A DNA stretch of 64,000 bases from Nymphaea colorata (lineage: Eukaryota > Streptophyta > Magnoliopsida > Nymphaeales > Nymphaeaceae), in the NCBI RefSeq assembly GCF_008831285.2, contig NC_045149.1:13542629-13606628 (forward strand), read 5' to 3'. Position numbers and translations under genes: made by a program. Numbering within the stretch: the first letter of the stretch is position 1; each line of letters begins with the position of its first letter. Positions 12,480 to 23,676 of the stretch are shown here, piece by piece. Below the pieces are notes generated by a model. That model was not told where the DNA came from. It saw nothing but the letters and a program-made list of their open reading frames with translations, and did no database searches.

Positions 12480-14008
12480 ATTGGGAAATTTGCTTTAATA
12501 ACATATTTCTAACTATAGTTGCAGATTATCATGCTGATCTTCAAATAGATGTCAAAATTGACAACACTTTTATGTAGTGAATTAAATGAAACTATTTGAG
12601 AGTTATAAAATTAATGGTAAAAGAAGACAAAGTGTAGTATAAGTTGAAATAACCTTGTATGAACCTAAACAATCATTGGTAAAATAGTATTTAACTTTTT
12701 AAAATGCTATAAAATAATGGATGTTTGGCTAATTCACTTATCATTGTGTTTATCTTTGAAAAGGTTGGTGTATTTTGTGATATTTTTGGTTTACGTTTAT
12801 TACATTATTTTAACTAGAAACGACAATAATATGATTGCCAGAACCAAGTTATGGTTGAGTTCAAAATTTTAGATGAGAGATATGACAGAAACGTCTTATG
12901 TCTTGGGTATAAAAGTTACAAGAGACAAGAATTTTTAAACTTTTAAATGTGAAACTTTTATGTCTTAGTAAGGAAAGATATATTGACTGTATGCGAAAGA
13001 AATTTAAAAAATATAATTGCAACACAGTCACTCATATGGCTAAAGGGGTGAAATTAAGCAAAAATGACTGTTGAAGTGAAAGACAAGAAAAGCTAAATGT
13101 CATTTATGCTCAAGTTGTTGGAAAATTGATACATGCTATCTTGTCACAAGACCCAATACAAGTTGTTGGTCTGTTTGGATAAAATTAACTGTATTTGCAG
13201 AGTAATTTTTTACAAGGTAAAATTAACTGCCGTGGCATTACATTCCTTTTACAGTTGGCCATCCATTAGCAACTAATATATTGTGTTGCTTTGAGCTTTT
13301 CCCAGTACCAATTGTTGCTATCAAGGTTGGCCACACTGTCAGCTTAAGTAAAGGATATTTAGATATTTGAAAGGGACAAAAAGTTTAAAAATCTTCTATA
13401 AGAAAGACGAACTTGACTGGTTACTCTGATGTGGACTTTGCAGGAAGAAAATCATAGCAAATCAACATCCATGTATATTTTCTTGTTTGTCGGTAGGCTG
13501 ATTTCTTGGCTATGCAAGAATCAAGGTTGTGTAGCACAATATACACAATAAAGTAGAGTGTATATAGCCCGTCATATAGTTGCAACATTTACCGTTTGGG
13601 TAAATTGTTTGACCAAAGACTTAAATAAAGCCGACGATCCAATTCACATTTACTAGAACAATATGCCGGCTATTAAATTAAAAAGTGACACTGACTATTC
13701 AAGAAGTAAGCACATAATAGCTAAATATCATTATATCAATGGAACAAATAAAATTGTAGTTAGTTATCTGTCTACAAATTATATGATTACAGACCACTGG
13801 ACAAAAGAAATATTAGTGGAATTATTTTTTAAATATGTTTTTCATATCAGTTTACCATATATTTGAGTTAACATATAATTTTGGCTATGATGGATAAAAT
13901 TGTAAGAGAGGAACACCTTGCAAGTATCAACATGATACATTTGGATAACCTAAAATAGTGGGAATAAATCACTGAACTATATTTCGACCAACTTGACCAA
14001 GTAGGAGA
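12480..14008 (+). pseudogene. Copia-C: heavily decayed RT-RNase H fragment
   Basis: A second copia family, recognisable only by scattered motifs in changing frames: IDVKIDNTF (about 12549, RT block with first aspartate); a VYVYYIILTRND block (about 12790), which aligns with YVDDIILxxND and has lost both catalytic aspartates; TSYVLGIKVTRDKNF; VTHMAKGVKLSKND; RYLKGTKSLKI; GYSDVDFAGRK (RNase H, about 13422); CVAQYT; and from 13663 SRSKHIIAKYHYI...TDHWTKEI, the RNase H C-terminus. AAGTAGGAGATGTTA at about 14000 resembles a polypurine tract followed by an LTR start. The copy is older than Copia-B judging by its decay. Confidence 0.75.
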
Positions 14009-14913
14009 TGTTATCCTATCTTAAAGGACAACTGGCCATGATGGCCTCCTGTGGGCATCTGTGGCTTAAGGGAGGCTGGCCACTTTCCTTAATCACATGA
14101 AGAGTTTCATCTCCTCATTATACAAATAGAAAATAATTTAAATTACTATGAAATATTTTGTTTTTCAAATGATGCATATTCCAATGGAAGCATCTCTTCC
14201 CAATGGTTGTGCTTATTAATAAACTCTTTCTACTGGGTTAATGGAAAACCAAAGTTGGCTTATAAAGAGAAAAAGAATGTCACAGAAAAATTCACAAGCC
14301 CCTATAAAGAATTAGTGCACATAAGTTATTCAGGATTACTGCAATGCTTAACTGCATGTTTGCATCAAGTTGGAAGGCTGATGTGAACCCAAAAATTTAT
14401 TAAATGTTGAGCACCTGACCTACATCCAGGCAATTAGGGGTCCCCAAGAAAGAAAGGGCACAAAACAACCTGGGCTTCTTCCCAGCTAGCCCGACAACTT
14501 TTGAGTCAGGTTCTGGCCATGTAATTGTTGATTAGACCTGTATCAAGTACTTGGTTCTTTCTGGATCATGGTTTATGGCATGAAACAAGAAATTTTTATG
14601 TAAGTGAAGTGCCCACATTTTATTGAATCATCAGGACCTGTACAGCGAAACAATCTGGCATGTATACGTGTCAAATTGGAACAGGCATAGTCATGTCAAG
14701 GTGTGGTGCTCAAACCCAGAATACACCCAGCTTTAAGACTTTAAGACCTGATAGGGTCAATCAGGCATGTGGGTTTTATATTCGGGCGGACTTGCCCCAA
14801 CTATTTGTTCACCCCACATTATTTGACTTTAAACTGAACGAGAACATCTGTTCTGTTGTGATCTCCGTTGTCAACTTGTATGGCCACACTCCAATCTGAA
14901 CTAAAAGTTTTGT

Positions 14914-16094
14914 CACGACAAAAAAATGGGTTTTCACCAACACAAGAAAAACATTAATAAAAATGCACCAAAGGTTTTATTGTCATTTTATTATGAATTT
15001 CAGTAAAACTGGTGCTGCTGCCACTTTGTTGATGTTTGATTCCACATACGCAAATGTCACTAAAAATTGAATTTCATGTTTTTATGTTTATTCTTTTTAC
15101 TGATGTGTTTATCACGTAAACTGAAGTTGTAACAGTTTCACCGACGTGATGGTTACTAACGTGGGAAAATAAAAAAAGGAACTCATGACAAATTTTAGCA
15201 TCCATAGTTGAAGGGGCAATTGACTTCATCTTTTTTGCAATATAATCTGAAATGAAGATGAGCATAACAAAAATATGCATATAAAGTACATAGAGAGAGG
15301 GAGGAACATACCTTTGAGCAGGTAGGATTGAGTAAACAATGAAAAAAAAGTCTGAAAACGAGGACACATCTGTTTTCACGTTACTAAAAGTTTAAAAATG
15401 TGTCAGAAAGGAAGGGTGGGGGATGTTTGAAATTTTAACCTTTATTAACACAGAGTATGACATCACTAATGAGTTGATTTTTTATATTTAAAATAAGTGC
15501 AGGAGATCAAAAAGTTCAAACTTTTACTAGCGTTTACAAACATCGTAACAAAAGATGTCACCCGTATTAACATTGCCCACAAAAACATCAATAAGAATTC
15601 AAGTTGGGGAATTTTCTATATGCCTTCACTGACGTTTCAATGTATGCATCAGTAATGATTGAGCATTTACTTTATGTGGTTGAAAGTTTTCACATCGTAG
15701 ACTTACACTGGTGAATGCTCTCTCTGCTATATGCTCAAAAAAAAAAAAAAAAAGAAATCAAGGAACTTTCTCTGATGTGGGTTCATGCCTGAAAATATAG
15801 ATTCACACATTTACTGACGTTTGACAAGTATCATCGTAATGATTTACCTTCACTAACGTATGTTACATGTCATTGAAAGTTTTCATCACAGGTGACCTAT
15901 ACTGGTAAGCAATTTCACTGCTATAGGCTTCTTCTCATGAAATCTACCGAAGAAAGAAGTTTCAGTCACCACGATCCACTACACGTTAGTATTGGTGCCC
16001 CTCCCTTGATGCACACACCAAAACACCAGTAAAGATGAATATTTACTGGCACTTATTTTTTCACACGTCAGTAAATACCCATTTTTTTATAGTG
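14914..16094. mobile_element. Non-autonomous CACTA (En/Spm-type) DNA transposon, 1181 bp
   Basis: The right end reads TATAGTG preceded by CCCATTTTTT, so inverted it begins CACTATAAAAAAATGGG. The left end reads CACGACAAAAAAATGGG, a one- to two-base decayed form of the same terminus. The element is flanked by the 3-bp duplication TGT (14911-14913 and 16095-16097), the size expected for CACTA elements. Copy A has the empty site, with a single TGT at 5100-5102 followed by GAAGTTTGTC. Short subterminal motifs of the form ACTGACG/ACTAACG recur in both halves, as is usual for transposase-binding regions of this superfamily. There is no transposase frame, so it would need one in trans. Confidence 0.85.
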
Positions 16095-16296
16095 TGTGAA
16101 GTTTGTCATTAGTTGAAAACAGTATCTCACACAAGGCAATCTTTCTAACATAAAATAGTTGTGAGGCAACCAATGACAATTCCAACATGACTTTATGGTC
16201 TCACTCAAACATCAAGATTCTCCAGTATACTTATTCAAACGTACCATGACTTCAGCACACATGCTCAAACATCAGTATCCACCAACCACTAACCAG

Positions 16297-16322
16297 ATAT
16301 CATATATATATATATATATACA
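16297..16322. repeat. (TA)n/(CA)n microsatellite
   Basis: Short AT dinucleotide run followed by ACACACAC, in copy B of the long repeat. Confidence 0.8.
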
Positions 16323-17559
16323 CACACCTAAAAATATCGGTCTTCATCACACATTTCTTGATTCTTCTCGCGATGAAAGTGTTTCAAATTAGCAAGTTGA
16401 AAACAAAAAATATCAGCTTAATTATAAAAAGCAATGTGCATAATTCAATTGGATTTTGATCCTTCAACGTCTTTCCTCAATCCCAGGTCTATCTAGTTGA
16501 AACAAGTGGCTGGAGACTGCTCACTCGTTGAATTGCAGCTACTTTCCTGTGTAGAACTTGGTACGTACCGTGCTTAACGCAAAAGGATGACAGTGAGATT
16601 CTTCTTCAACTACCATATTTACATAAAAAGTGACCATTGGAGTGACTTTTCTTTGTTTAAGAATTCAGTAAGGTAGCGCAGATCTCCACCTTCAATTGGA
16701 TTTGACAATAGCGACTTAGACAAGCTTTTTAGTTCCCCCAACTCACACTGTTGGCAAAGAAAGCTAGGAAATGACAATGTGAATTTAATATTAAGGTTTT
16801 TCAAGGTTCTTCCTCATTTGAGTTGTTGAAAAAGACACATTTTGAGGCATTCAGTAGGAATAGTACAGCTCATTGCCAATTTGGTTGCCTCTGAATGACT
16901 CACCAAATGCCTGAAATTTGGATCTTGCAAAGATATGGATGGAAAAATTTGATGCTGATGGTTGGTTGATTAGTATAGGCCTAACTACTTTGAACCTGTT
17001 GTTGCACTACCTAGCTTATAACCTAGTGATCTAGCTATAAGCTACTTATTGTTTGCACGCAATGGCTATCTATTTAGACTTATTTTTTGGGATGTTTGAC
17101 AAGTCAAGCCAACCCAGGTTTGACTCGGACTCACCCATGTAACCTCGGCTTGAGCTCAACTCATCTAACAAACAAGTCGAGCTCGAGCTTGATGAGTTAA
17201 AACTGAAGTTATAAGCAAGTTGAGTTTGAGCTACATGAGCTCAACTCGTTAAACCCGACTCCCCTCTTGTCTTTCCTGTTAACCTTCATGAGCATGTCGG
17301 TGATTTTTTATAAATTAGTTGTTTCCATTTTCATTTAAAGGAAAATTATATGAGTCATGTGACAAGAGTTTAAAGGAGCCAACCTCAGCCTCAGTTTATC
17401 AAGTGGAGCTTGAGATCGGCTCACTCAATGTACATTCCTATTTGTTTTAACAATATTGTTGGAAACTAGTATTTTCAGCAAACATGACCGACTTATCAAA
17501 GCAAAGTGTTTTTTGAATTAAAAAAAAAATCTTACAAATTTTATCATGTGGAGACATGT

Positions 17560-18650
17560 TAGACACAAAATCTGTATTGTAACTTCTCCCTCTTTTTTTT
17601 TTTTCATAGCTTCAAATAGACTGTGGATGGATTATGGGAAAGGTTTTCAGGCGTTGAGGTCTTCACCTTCTTGAATGCTTCTGCTGGGACATGGAAGTAG
17701 CTAATTTTGATTCAGACTTATCTAAAGAAATGAATTCTTCCCATTCCTCCTACTTTTCTTGAGTTCTTGTTGGCACCTTCTTCATATGTCTAATTAAATT
17801 TCGATTTTTGGTAAAATATGTGGCATTCTACACAAGTTAAGATCGGTTGCTGCCCATTAATACAAAGTTTTAGGAAATTAAGAAAAATGTGATTTTGCCA
17901 AATATTGTGAGAGGTAAAAACAACATGCATTGTTCAGAATGAAGTGAATCAACCAAGATATCAATTCTTTGCTTTTATTGGGTGCACAAAAAATTGTGCA
18001 TAGGCCAGGTGTATAATGACCACAATACTTCGACTAAGTAAAAAGAAAAACCCCAATGACAAAAAAAAGTTATGAAAAAGTTAAAAGTCTAAAAATTACA
18101 TTTTTATAAAAATTTTTAAAATACCCCTACCCTTCTTCTTTTTTTCTTGGGTGCATTTATATTTGTTGCATGCACCACGTGGTGCACGCCACTTGATCTT
18201 GCGTATAAAGATAAAAACCGAGCATGTACAACAACTTCAGTGATTTTTCTTTTTTGCGAAATTTTTATATTATATGAAGGTTTTTTGTCGATTTATTTAC
18301 TAAAAGAACATTCGACAGCTACAAAGATATTAGGTTTAGAATTAATGACTTTTTGCTTTCCATTTTCTGGAAAGAAATAAAAGCAAAGAGTCGATCTGTC
18401 GGTTGATTCACTTGGACTTCAACCGTAATTTTTTAACCCTTTCCCTTTCTCTCATAATATTTGGCAATCTAACCTTTTACCTTACCGAATAGTTGCTATA
18501 TATTAATGGGCAGCAACCGATCTTAATTTGAGTAGAATGCCTAATATTCTTCTTATATGAACTCCAAATTTAGTTAGATAGAAGGGTGCTAATAGGATCT
18601 CAAGAAAAGTAGGAGAAATGAGAATGAATGATTTCTTTTGATAAGTCTGA
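17560..18650. mobile_element. Fold-back element FB1, copy 2 (right arm truncated)
   Basis: The left arm, about 17575-17980, carries ACTGTGGATGGATTATGGG and the CTTTGCTTTT block. The right arm, about 18360-18650, is its reverse complement but stops near 18650, at a junction with AGCTCGA-rich DNA of copy C. The loop resembles that of copy 1, including the TGCATATTTGTTG-like and GATAAAAACC blocks. No coding region. Confidence 0.6.
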
Positions 18651-18884
18651 CCTAGTGATCTAAATATCCAGAACCTTACAACAAGTCGAATCGACTCAGG
18701 ACCCACTCAAAATAGCTTGTCCAAACTTGACTTGAGCCTGACTCATTTAATGAACAACTCCAGCTTGAGCTTGAGTTAAAACTCGAGCTATAAGCAAGCT
18801 GAGTTCGAGGAAGACGAGATTGACTTGTTAAACTCGATTCATTCATGTCTTCACTGTTTGTAAATCTTCATGGCCATATTGGTA

Positions 18885-18912
<28 letters not shown>
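18885..18912. repeat. (AT)14 microsatellite
   Basis: Uninterrupted AT dinucleotide run inside copy C. Confidence 0.95.
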
Positions 18913-18917
<5 letters not shown>

Positions 18918-19129
18918 AGGTGAATCAAGTGACATGAGTTTAAACAAGTCAAACTGAATCTGAGACTCTGTTACCGAGCGGAGCCCGAGGTCAACTCAAT
19001 CTAGAGTCAAGCTCGAGATCGGCTCGCCCGTTGTACATTACTAATGATTTTAACAATATGGTTGAAAACTAGTACTGTTTACAAAATATGACCGACTTGT
19101 CAAAGCAAAGTATTTGTTGGATAAACAAA

Positions 19130-19650
19130 AGACTGTAAATTTACCCATGACGTGAAATGGCACACGCAAAATCTCTCTTGTAACTTATCTGAATTGTTTC
19201 TTTTGCTTAAGCTACTTTCTGGCAGACTGTGGAGGATGGATTATGGTCAAAGTTTTCAGGCATTTAGGTTGTCACCTTTCCGAATTCTTTTTCTAGGATA
19301 CGGAAATTGCTAACTTTACTTCTTGTCTAAAGAAATGACTCCTTCCCATTCCTCCTACCTTTCTTGAGTTCCTGTTGGCAACCTTCCCGAAAAGTTGCTG
19401 TACATTAATGTGCAGCAACTGATCATAGTTGAGCAGAAAGTCTATAATATTATTTTCTTTGGAATTGGAAATTCATTTAGATAGAAGGGTGCTAACAGGA
19501 TCTCATGAAAGGTATGAGAAATGAGAAAGAATCATTTCTTTAGATAAGTCTAAATTACAAATAGCTACTTCCATATCCTACCAGAAGCATTGAAGAAGGT
19601 GCGAACAAGATAGATTTTGTGTCTACCATGTCTTGTCAGGGGCCAAAACC
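19130..19650. mobile_element. Fold-back element FB1, copy 3 (loop deleted)
   Basis: The left arm (about 19140-19388, with GGATGGATTATGG and CCTCCTACCTTTCTTGAGTT) and the right arm (about 19389-19650, with AGAAGGGTGCTAACAGGATC and CTACCAGAAGC) abut directly at about 19388. The inner parts of both arms and the whole loop are missing compared with copy 1, leaving an almost spacer-free palindrome. Excision or replication slippage at the hairpin would explain this. Confidence 0.6.
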
Positions 19651-20393
19651 GCATACTTATGTGTGGTGTGATTTTGTTAATATCCACTTCTAAATTAAAA
19701 ACATGCAATTGCAATCCACACATATAAGAACAAAGAGGGCTGTTCAAATTCAAAATCTTTCTCAGAACTTCTTCACTAAGGTCCAATGCCCTTACAATTA
19801 TTATATGCTTAAGCATATGAATTTTGGTTATTGCACACAGGAAGAACAAAGTGGCTGAAAATACTTTCAACTATGGTTTTTAGGCCTATTTGCAGGGTTT
19901 TGGCTATTTCTTATGGCCTATTATGTTGATGTGAGGGAAGAAGCTTGGAAACCCTTAATATTAAATTCACATTGTCCTTTCCAAGCTTCTTCATCATTGT
20001 CAGTCAATTACTTACTAACTCACTGTTATCAAGTGTCATTCAAGGAGAAAATCTGAACCACCTTACTCTACTTCTAAACAAAGAAAAGTCACACTCTAAT
20101 GGTCAATTTTGACATATAGAAGATATATACATTGCCCCTTGAGAATCTGGTAGCAGAACAAAAATCTCAGACTTGCTTTTGGGTTAAGAATGGTACCAAT
20201 TTCTATGGAGGCCACTGTTGCCGGCCGCCGTAGGTGATCTTTTGAGCTTAGAAGCAAATGGCAGGTTGGAGAGATAAGAGAGGGACACATGGAAGATAAG
20301 GAGATAGGAGAAGATGTCGGAAGCTGCCATGACCAATATCAAACAATGACTGTTGCTGGTATATCACCACTGCATAGGGGAGAGGTCACACTG

Positions 20394-20423
<30 letters not shown>
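20394..20423. repeat. (TA)n microsatellite
   Basis: TA run of about 30 bases inside repeat D copy 1. The corresponding site in copy 2 has only a short GTATATATAG stretch, so it expanded here. Confidence 0.9.
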
Positions 20424-20426
<3 letters not shown>

Positions 20427-20712
20427 CAAGACCGGGGCACTAGCCACTGCAACTCTCCTCAACCCAAAGCTTACTAAAGGTTAAATTTCCTTGGATAGTT
20501 AAACACGAAGTGAGGGGTGACTGGCTGCTTGTTTCCATTTATGATGATATCAGATTCTAAATCGATTACTTCTTATTGGATAAATATGGCGATCTACTTT
20601 CCCAGTCAAATTCTAGAGCAATCTTTAGTTTCCCAGCTCATTTTTTCGCCTAGTTAATGGGAGTTATCGTTCTTGGATTTTGAAACAGAGTTGGACTAGG
20701 AAAGGGATACAA

Positions 20713-20733
20713 GGGGGGGGGGGGGGGGGGGGG
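20713..20733. repeat. Poly-G run, 21 bases
   Basis: An uninterrupted run of 21 G in otherwise AT-rich DNA. The matching place in repeat D copy 2 (about 49300) reads GGGAGAGAAAGGGTGAG, so the run is specific to this copy. It could form a G-quadruplex or be mis-sized in assembly. Confidence 0.9.
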
Positions 20734-21480
20734 CTAATTATGGTGTTGAGGAGAAAGAGTCGATCGGTCCTTTATCTTTCAAATGTAAAAAATAGATGGT
20801 TCAATTTGTAAGTTAATTTTCAGTATTTTATACAAAATTCCACCCTAAATATTTACTATTAATTTCCTATAACAGATTTTTGTTTTACTTTTTCAGAAAT
20901 TAAAACATTTTTTAAAACATTTTAAACACATTTATTCTTTGGGCCCTATTTGGCAATAATAACACGGTGTTATTGTCCCATGAACCGGCCTCAATAGGTG
21001 GAGTTGAATCATAAAACACTTGATATGGTATCCTACCAATTTGTCCACTGCAGCCTTCTTGTTATCGAACTTCTACTAAGTGCTTCTTTAGCTTTGAAGC
21101 CTCGGGAGGTTTAAAAGGGCTGGTATTAATGGTGGAAAGCCAAAAAAGGGAAGGAGAAATGCTATTATAAAACCTTATTTGGGTAGGAGCGGAAAAAAAA
21201 CTATTTGTTTCATAAACCCAATGCATCTTTCAATCCCTCTTTATTAAGAGGGGATTGAGGTCATTAAAATGAAATTAATTGTATTAATTATCCTTCTATG
21301 TTTTCTAGTTTAGTACTTATTTTTATTTCTATTAATACATGTAAACATTAATTCGAGACTGCTATAAATTTTGTAAGAAATTTTTATGTTGAAAATATCA
21401 TTATATACTATCAATTGAGTTGTCGAACCATCTAACTAAACCCAGCTTCGGAGCGAGGGAAGGGCATCATAAGAAAATAT

Positions 21481-22139
21481 CCTTTCCAATACTGTCGCAG
21501 ACACCGGCTACCAGGCCGGGCCCAAGTTAGGCCGGGGTGCACCTGTTGATAGACAGGTCTCGATGTACATTCACCTCCTCTTGATGAACATTGTATTTTC
21601 TTGCTTTGAAGTTTTTAAAATTTAATTATATATCCAAATCTCAAACTTATTGGAATGAAACATATGTCCAACTTTATGTAATGATCTAGATTATGTTTAA
21701 TGGTTTTATTTTCCAGCTCATGAAACCTGATCTAGGCATTGGATGTTTGCATCTTTTTCAGGGTAGATGGATTCGTCGGACCAAGATGAAGTGCTGAAGA
21801 CAAAAACAAAACAATTTTTACAATTTTCTCCAAATTGTTGTCTAATCTACTTTTATATATGCGATTTTTAGCTCCAACGAATTATACATATGGAAGATAA
21901 TAAATATTTTGTTAATGTACAACTATAACATTTAAACTACAGGCTTATTCGACACCCTTTTCCTTGCAACGTCGAAGCTTGAGGATGATCATTGACACAA
22001 TTCCTTGGCCCGTCGATGATTGCAGAAGAGCAGCCCACCACCGTCAACGAAGGATGTTAGTGATTGCTACAAATTAGGACTTCTCTGACATTGTTTCGAT
22101 GTCGCGACGAAGATAAAACAGAGAAAAGCAGAACTGTGC
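21481..22139. other. Intergenic DNA without features
   Basis: Apart from a GC-rich stretch near 21500-21550, I see no gene, terminal repeat or RNA signature here. Confidence 0.4.
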
Positions 22140-22189
22140 TTCGGCTCTGCTTTCATGTAGAGTCGAGCCCGAGCTTGGTCAGCTCGAAC

Positions 22190-22389
22190 CCGGCTCGACT
22201 TCTATTTTGCACAGCTCGCGCTCAGCTTGAGCTCAAATCGAGTTATATAATGTTAACTGAAGCTCGGCTAGATGAAGTGTGTCAGAGCGCGGGTTCGACT
22301 TCTATTTTGCACAGCTCGCGCTCAGCTTGAGCTCAAATCGAGTTATATAACGTTAACTGAAGCTCGGCTAGATGAAGTGTGTGAGAGCT
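22190..22389. repeat. 100-bp tandem duplication
   Basis: Two nearly identical 100-bp units (22190-22289 and 22290-22389) share TCGACTTCTATTTTGCACAG and AGCTCGGCTAGATGAAGTGT. They differ at only a handful of positions, so the duplication is recent. It lies in AGCTCGA-rich repeat DNA, and this composition is what makes a short spurious frame across it. Confidence 0.9.
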
Positions 22390-22639
22390 TGCACATAAGC
22401 TGGAGCTCATTTAACTCGTTTAGGTAGTGCGGCAATAGAAGAAGGTTGCAGTGTGCTTGTTGCTGCAGTGCTGCTATCGATGGAGATGGTAGTGCTGGGG
22501 GGAGGGCGATCTGATCTGCAAAGGAAGACAGATCACTTTATGAGAAATCTGCAAAGTAAGACGAATCACTTTATGGGAAATGAGAAATTTGAAATCATGA
22601 AACCCCAAATGAGAAATCTGAAATTTTATGGAGAAATCT

Positions 22640-23090
22640 GAATTTCATCTGAAACCCCCCCTCAACGAGCAAAGGTTTTGAAACCCTCGCACACCGAGCA
22701 AGGGTTCCATTTGAGAAATTCGAAACACTAGCTAAGCATGGGCTTCACTCATCTGCTGAGACCTGCAAGTTTCAAAACCTTTGCTATTTCATTCATATGC
22801 TGAAACCCTCACACTCCAGTAATTCTCCAGTAAGCGAGGGTTTCAGAACCTGAAATCCTCGCTCTCGCTTGCTGGAGAGCAAGGGCTTTAAAACCCTTGG
22901 GCCAGTGATAGCGAAGGTTCGATGAAACCCTTGCTCCCTGAAGCGAGGGAACAAGTGAGGGTTCCTTTGCTCCAGCAACGATGGAATAAACCCTCACTTG
23001 GGTTTCAGGACTCTTGCTTGAGCGAGCAAGAGAGTTCTTTTTAGAGTTTGAGAGAGAGAAAGAGAGAGAGGGGGTACCTTGGTACTGCAG
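22640..23090. repeat. Field of short direct and inverted GCGAGGGTTTC repeats
   Basis: Variants of GCGAGGGTTTCAG and their complement TGAAACCCTCGC occur many times in both orientations between about 22655 and 23030, giving several possible small hairpins (for example around 22840-22870 and 22920-22960). A GA-rich microsatellite follows (23049-23070). The Copia-A1 insertion lies just downstream. No known element type was recognised. Confidence 0.55.
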
Positions 23091-23187
23091 TAATTGAGAA
23101 AGTAGCAAAGGACGATGACTCCTTTGGATGATGTTGAAGACGAAGAAAGTGAGGAGAGAGAACAGGCGTGATGAAATGAGAAGTAGA

Positions 23188-23662
23188 TGTAAGATCATTT
23201 GGTGGGCCGGCATACGTCTATGAGGAATTTCAGACATTATGGCTATCTTAACGTAAATATCCGCTTAAGTGATTGCATTTCGGGATATTACATCATTTTA
23301 GATGGTATGGGGTAATTTTGAAATGTATAGATACCAGTACGCAATTACAGACTCTTTGATGGGTGGAATCCGTAATTGTCCTTATTATAAAATGGTAGTA
23401 GTCCCTGGGGTCGTGCAATGGTTGCCTGAAACATTGGTTTCTAGAGTTTTCTTCTTCCCCATCTGAGAGAGACCTCAAGCGCGCCGCACGTACCCTGGAA
23501 GACCCTGCTGCGATCTTCCCGTGCACCAGATCAGATGGATTCAGGTACGCTTCCGCTTCAGTTTAAGGTTTCGTTTATTTCAATGATTTAGCATGAGCAT
23601 GATCCGGTTTTAGGGTATATACGTTTGGTTTTGTATATACGTTATGGGGAGAAATCCCAACA
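23188..23662 (+). repeat. Copia-A1 5' LTR
   Basis: 475 bp, TGTAAG...CCAACA, delimited by the GTAGA target duplication on the left and the primer-binding site on the right. TTATTATAAAATGG at about 23382-23395 is the likely TATA box. The LTR family also occurs at 28682-29156, 34732-35209, 40228-40705 and 55895-56354. Confidence 0.97.
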
Positions 23663-23664
23663 TT

Positions 23665-23676
23665 TGGTATCAGAGC
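23665..23676 (+). promoter_or_regulatory. Copia-A1 primer-binding site
   Basis: TGGTATCAGAGC, complementary to the 3' end of plant initiator methionine tRNA, the standard minus-strand primer of plant copia elements. It starts two bases after the LTR end. Confidence 0.95.

Larger units (their letters stand above)
14030..18650. repeat. Long dispersed repeat, copy B
   Basis: Collinear with copy A over about 4 kb apart from the CACTA insertion at 14914-16094. It carries the same AGCTCGA-rich segment (17095-17280) and a fold-back element (17560-18650) whose right arm ends abruptly near 18650, where copy C begins. No coding potential was recognised. Confidence 0.7.
18650..20480. repeat. Long dispersed repeat, copy C (partial)
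   Basis: Corresponds to copy A from about 5980 onward: the AGCTCGA-rich part (18690-18860), the ACATGAGTTTAAA/AAGTG block, a collapsed fold-back element, and then 20030-20215, which matches 8060-8270 (shared blocks such as TCAATTTTGACATATA). Being adjacent to copy B it forms a diverged, imperfect tandem array. Confidence 0.65.
20190..21480. repeat. Dispersed repeat D, copy 1
   Basis: Aligns in the same orientation with 48700-50230. Shared anchors include TTTTGAGCTTAGAAGCAAA (about 20240; 48770), ACAATGACTG...TTGCTGGTA...ATCACCACTGCA (about 20345; 48870), CAACTCTCCT, TTAAATTTCCTTGGATGGTTA-like sequence and GAGCAATCTTTAGTTTCC. The copies have diverged by substitutions and indels. No protein was recognised. 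Confidence 0.65.

Noticed and set aside
15074-15379. 101-codon minus frame inside the CACTA element as a transposase
   Set aside because: No transposase motif and far too short; chance frame in a non-autonomous element.
23293-23526. Recurring minus-strand frame (KIAAGSSRVRAARLRSLSDG) at 23293, 28787, 34837, 40333 and 55996 as a conserved gene family
   Set aside because: It is antisense to the LTR and recurs only because the LTR recurs; it differs in start and end between copies.
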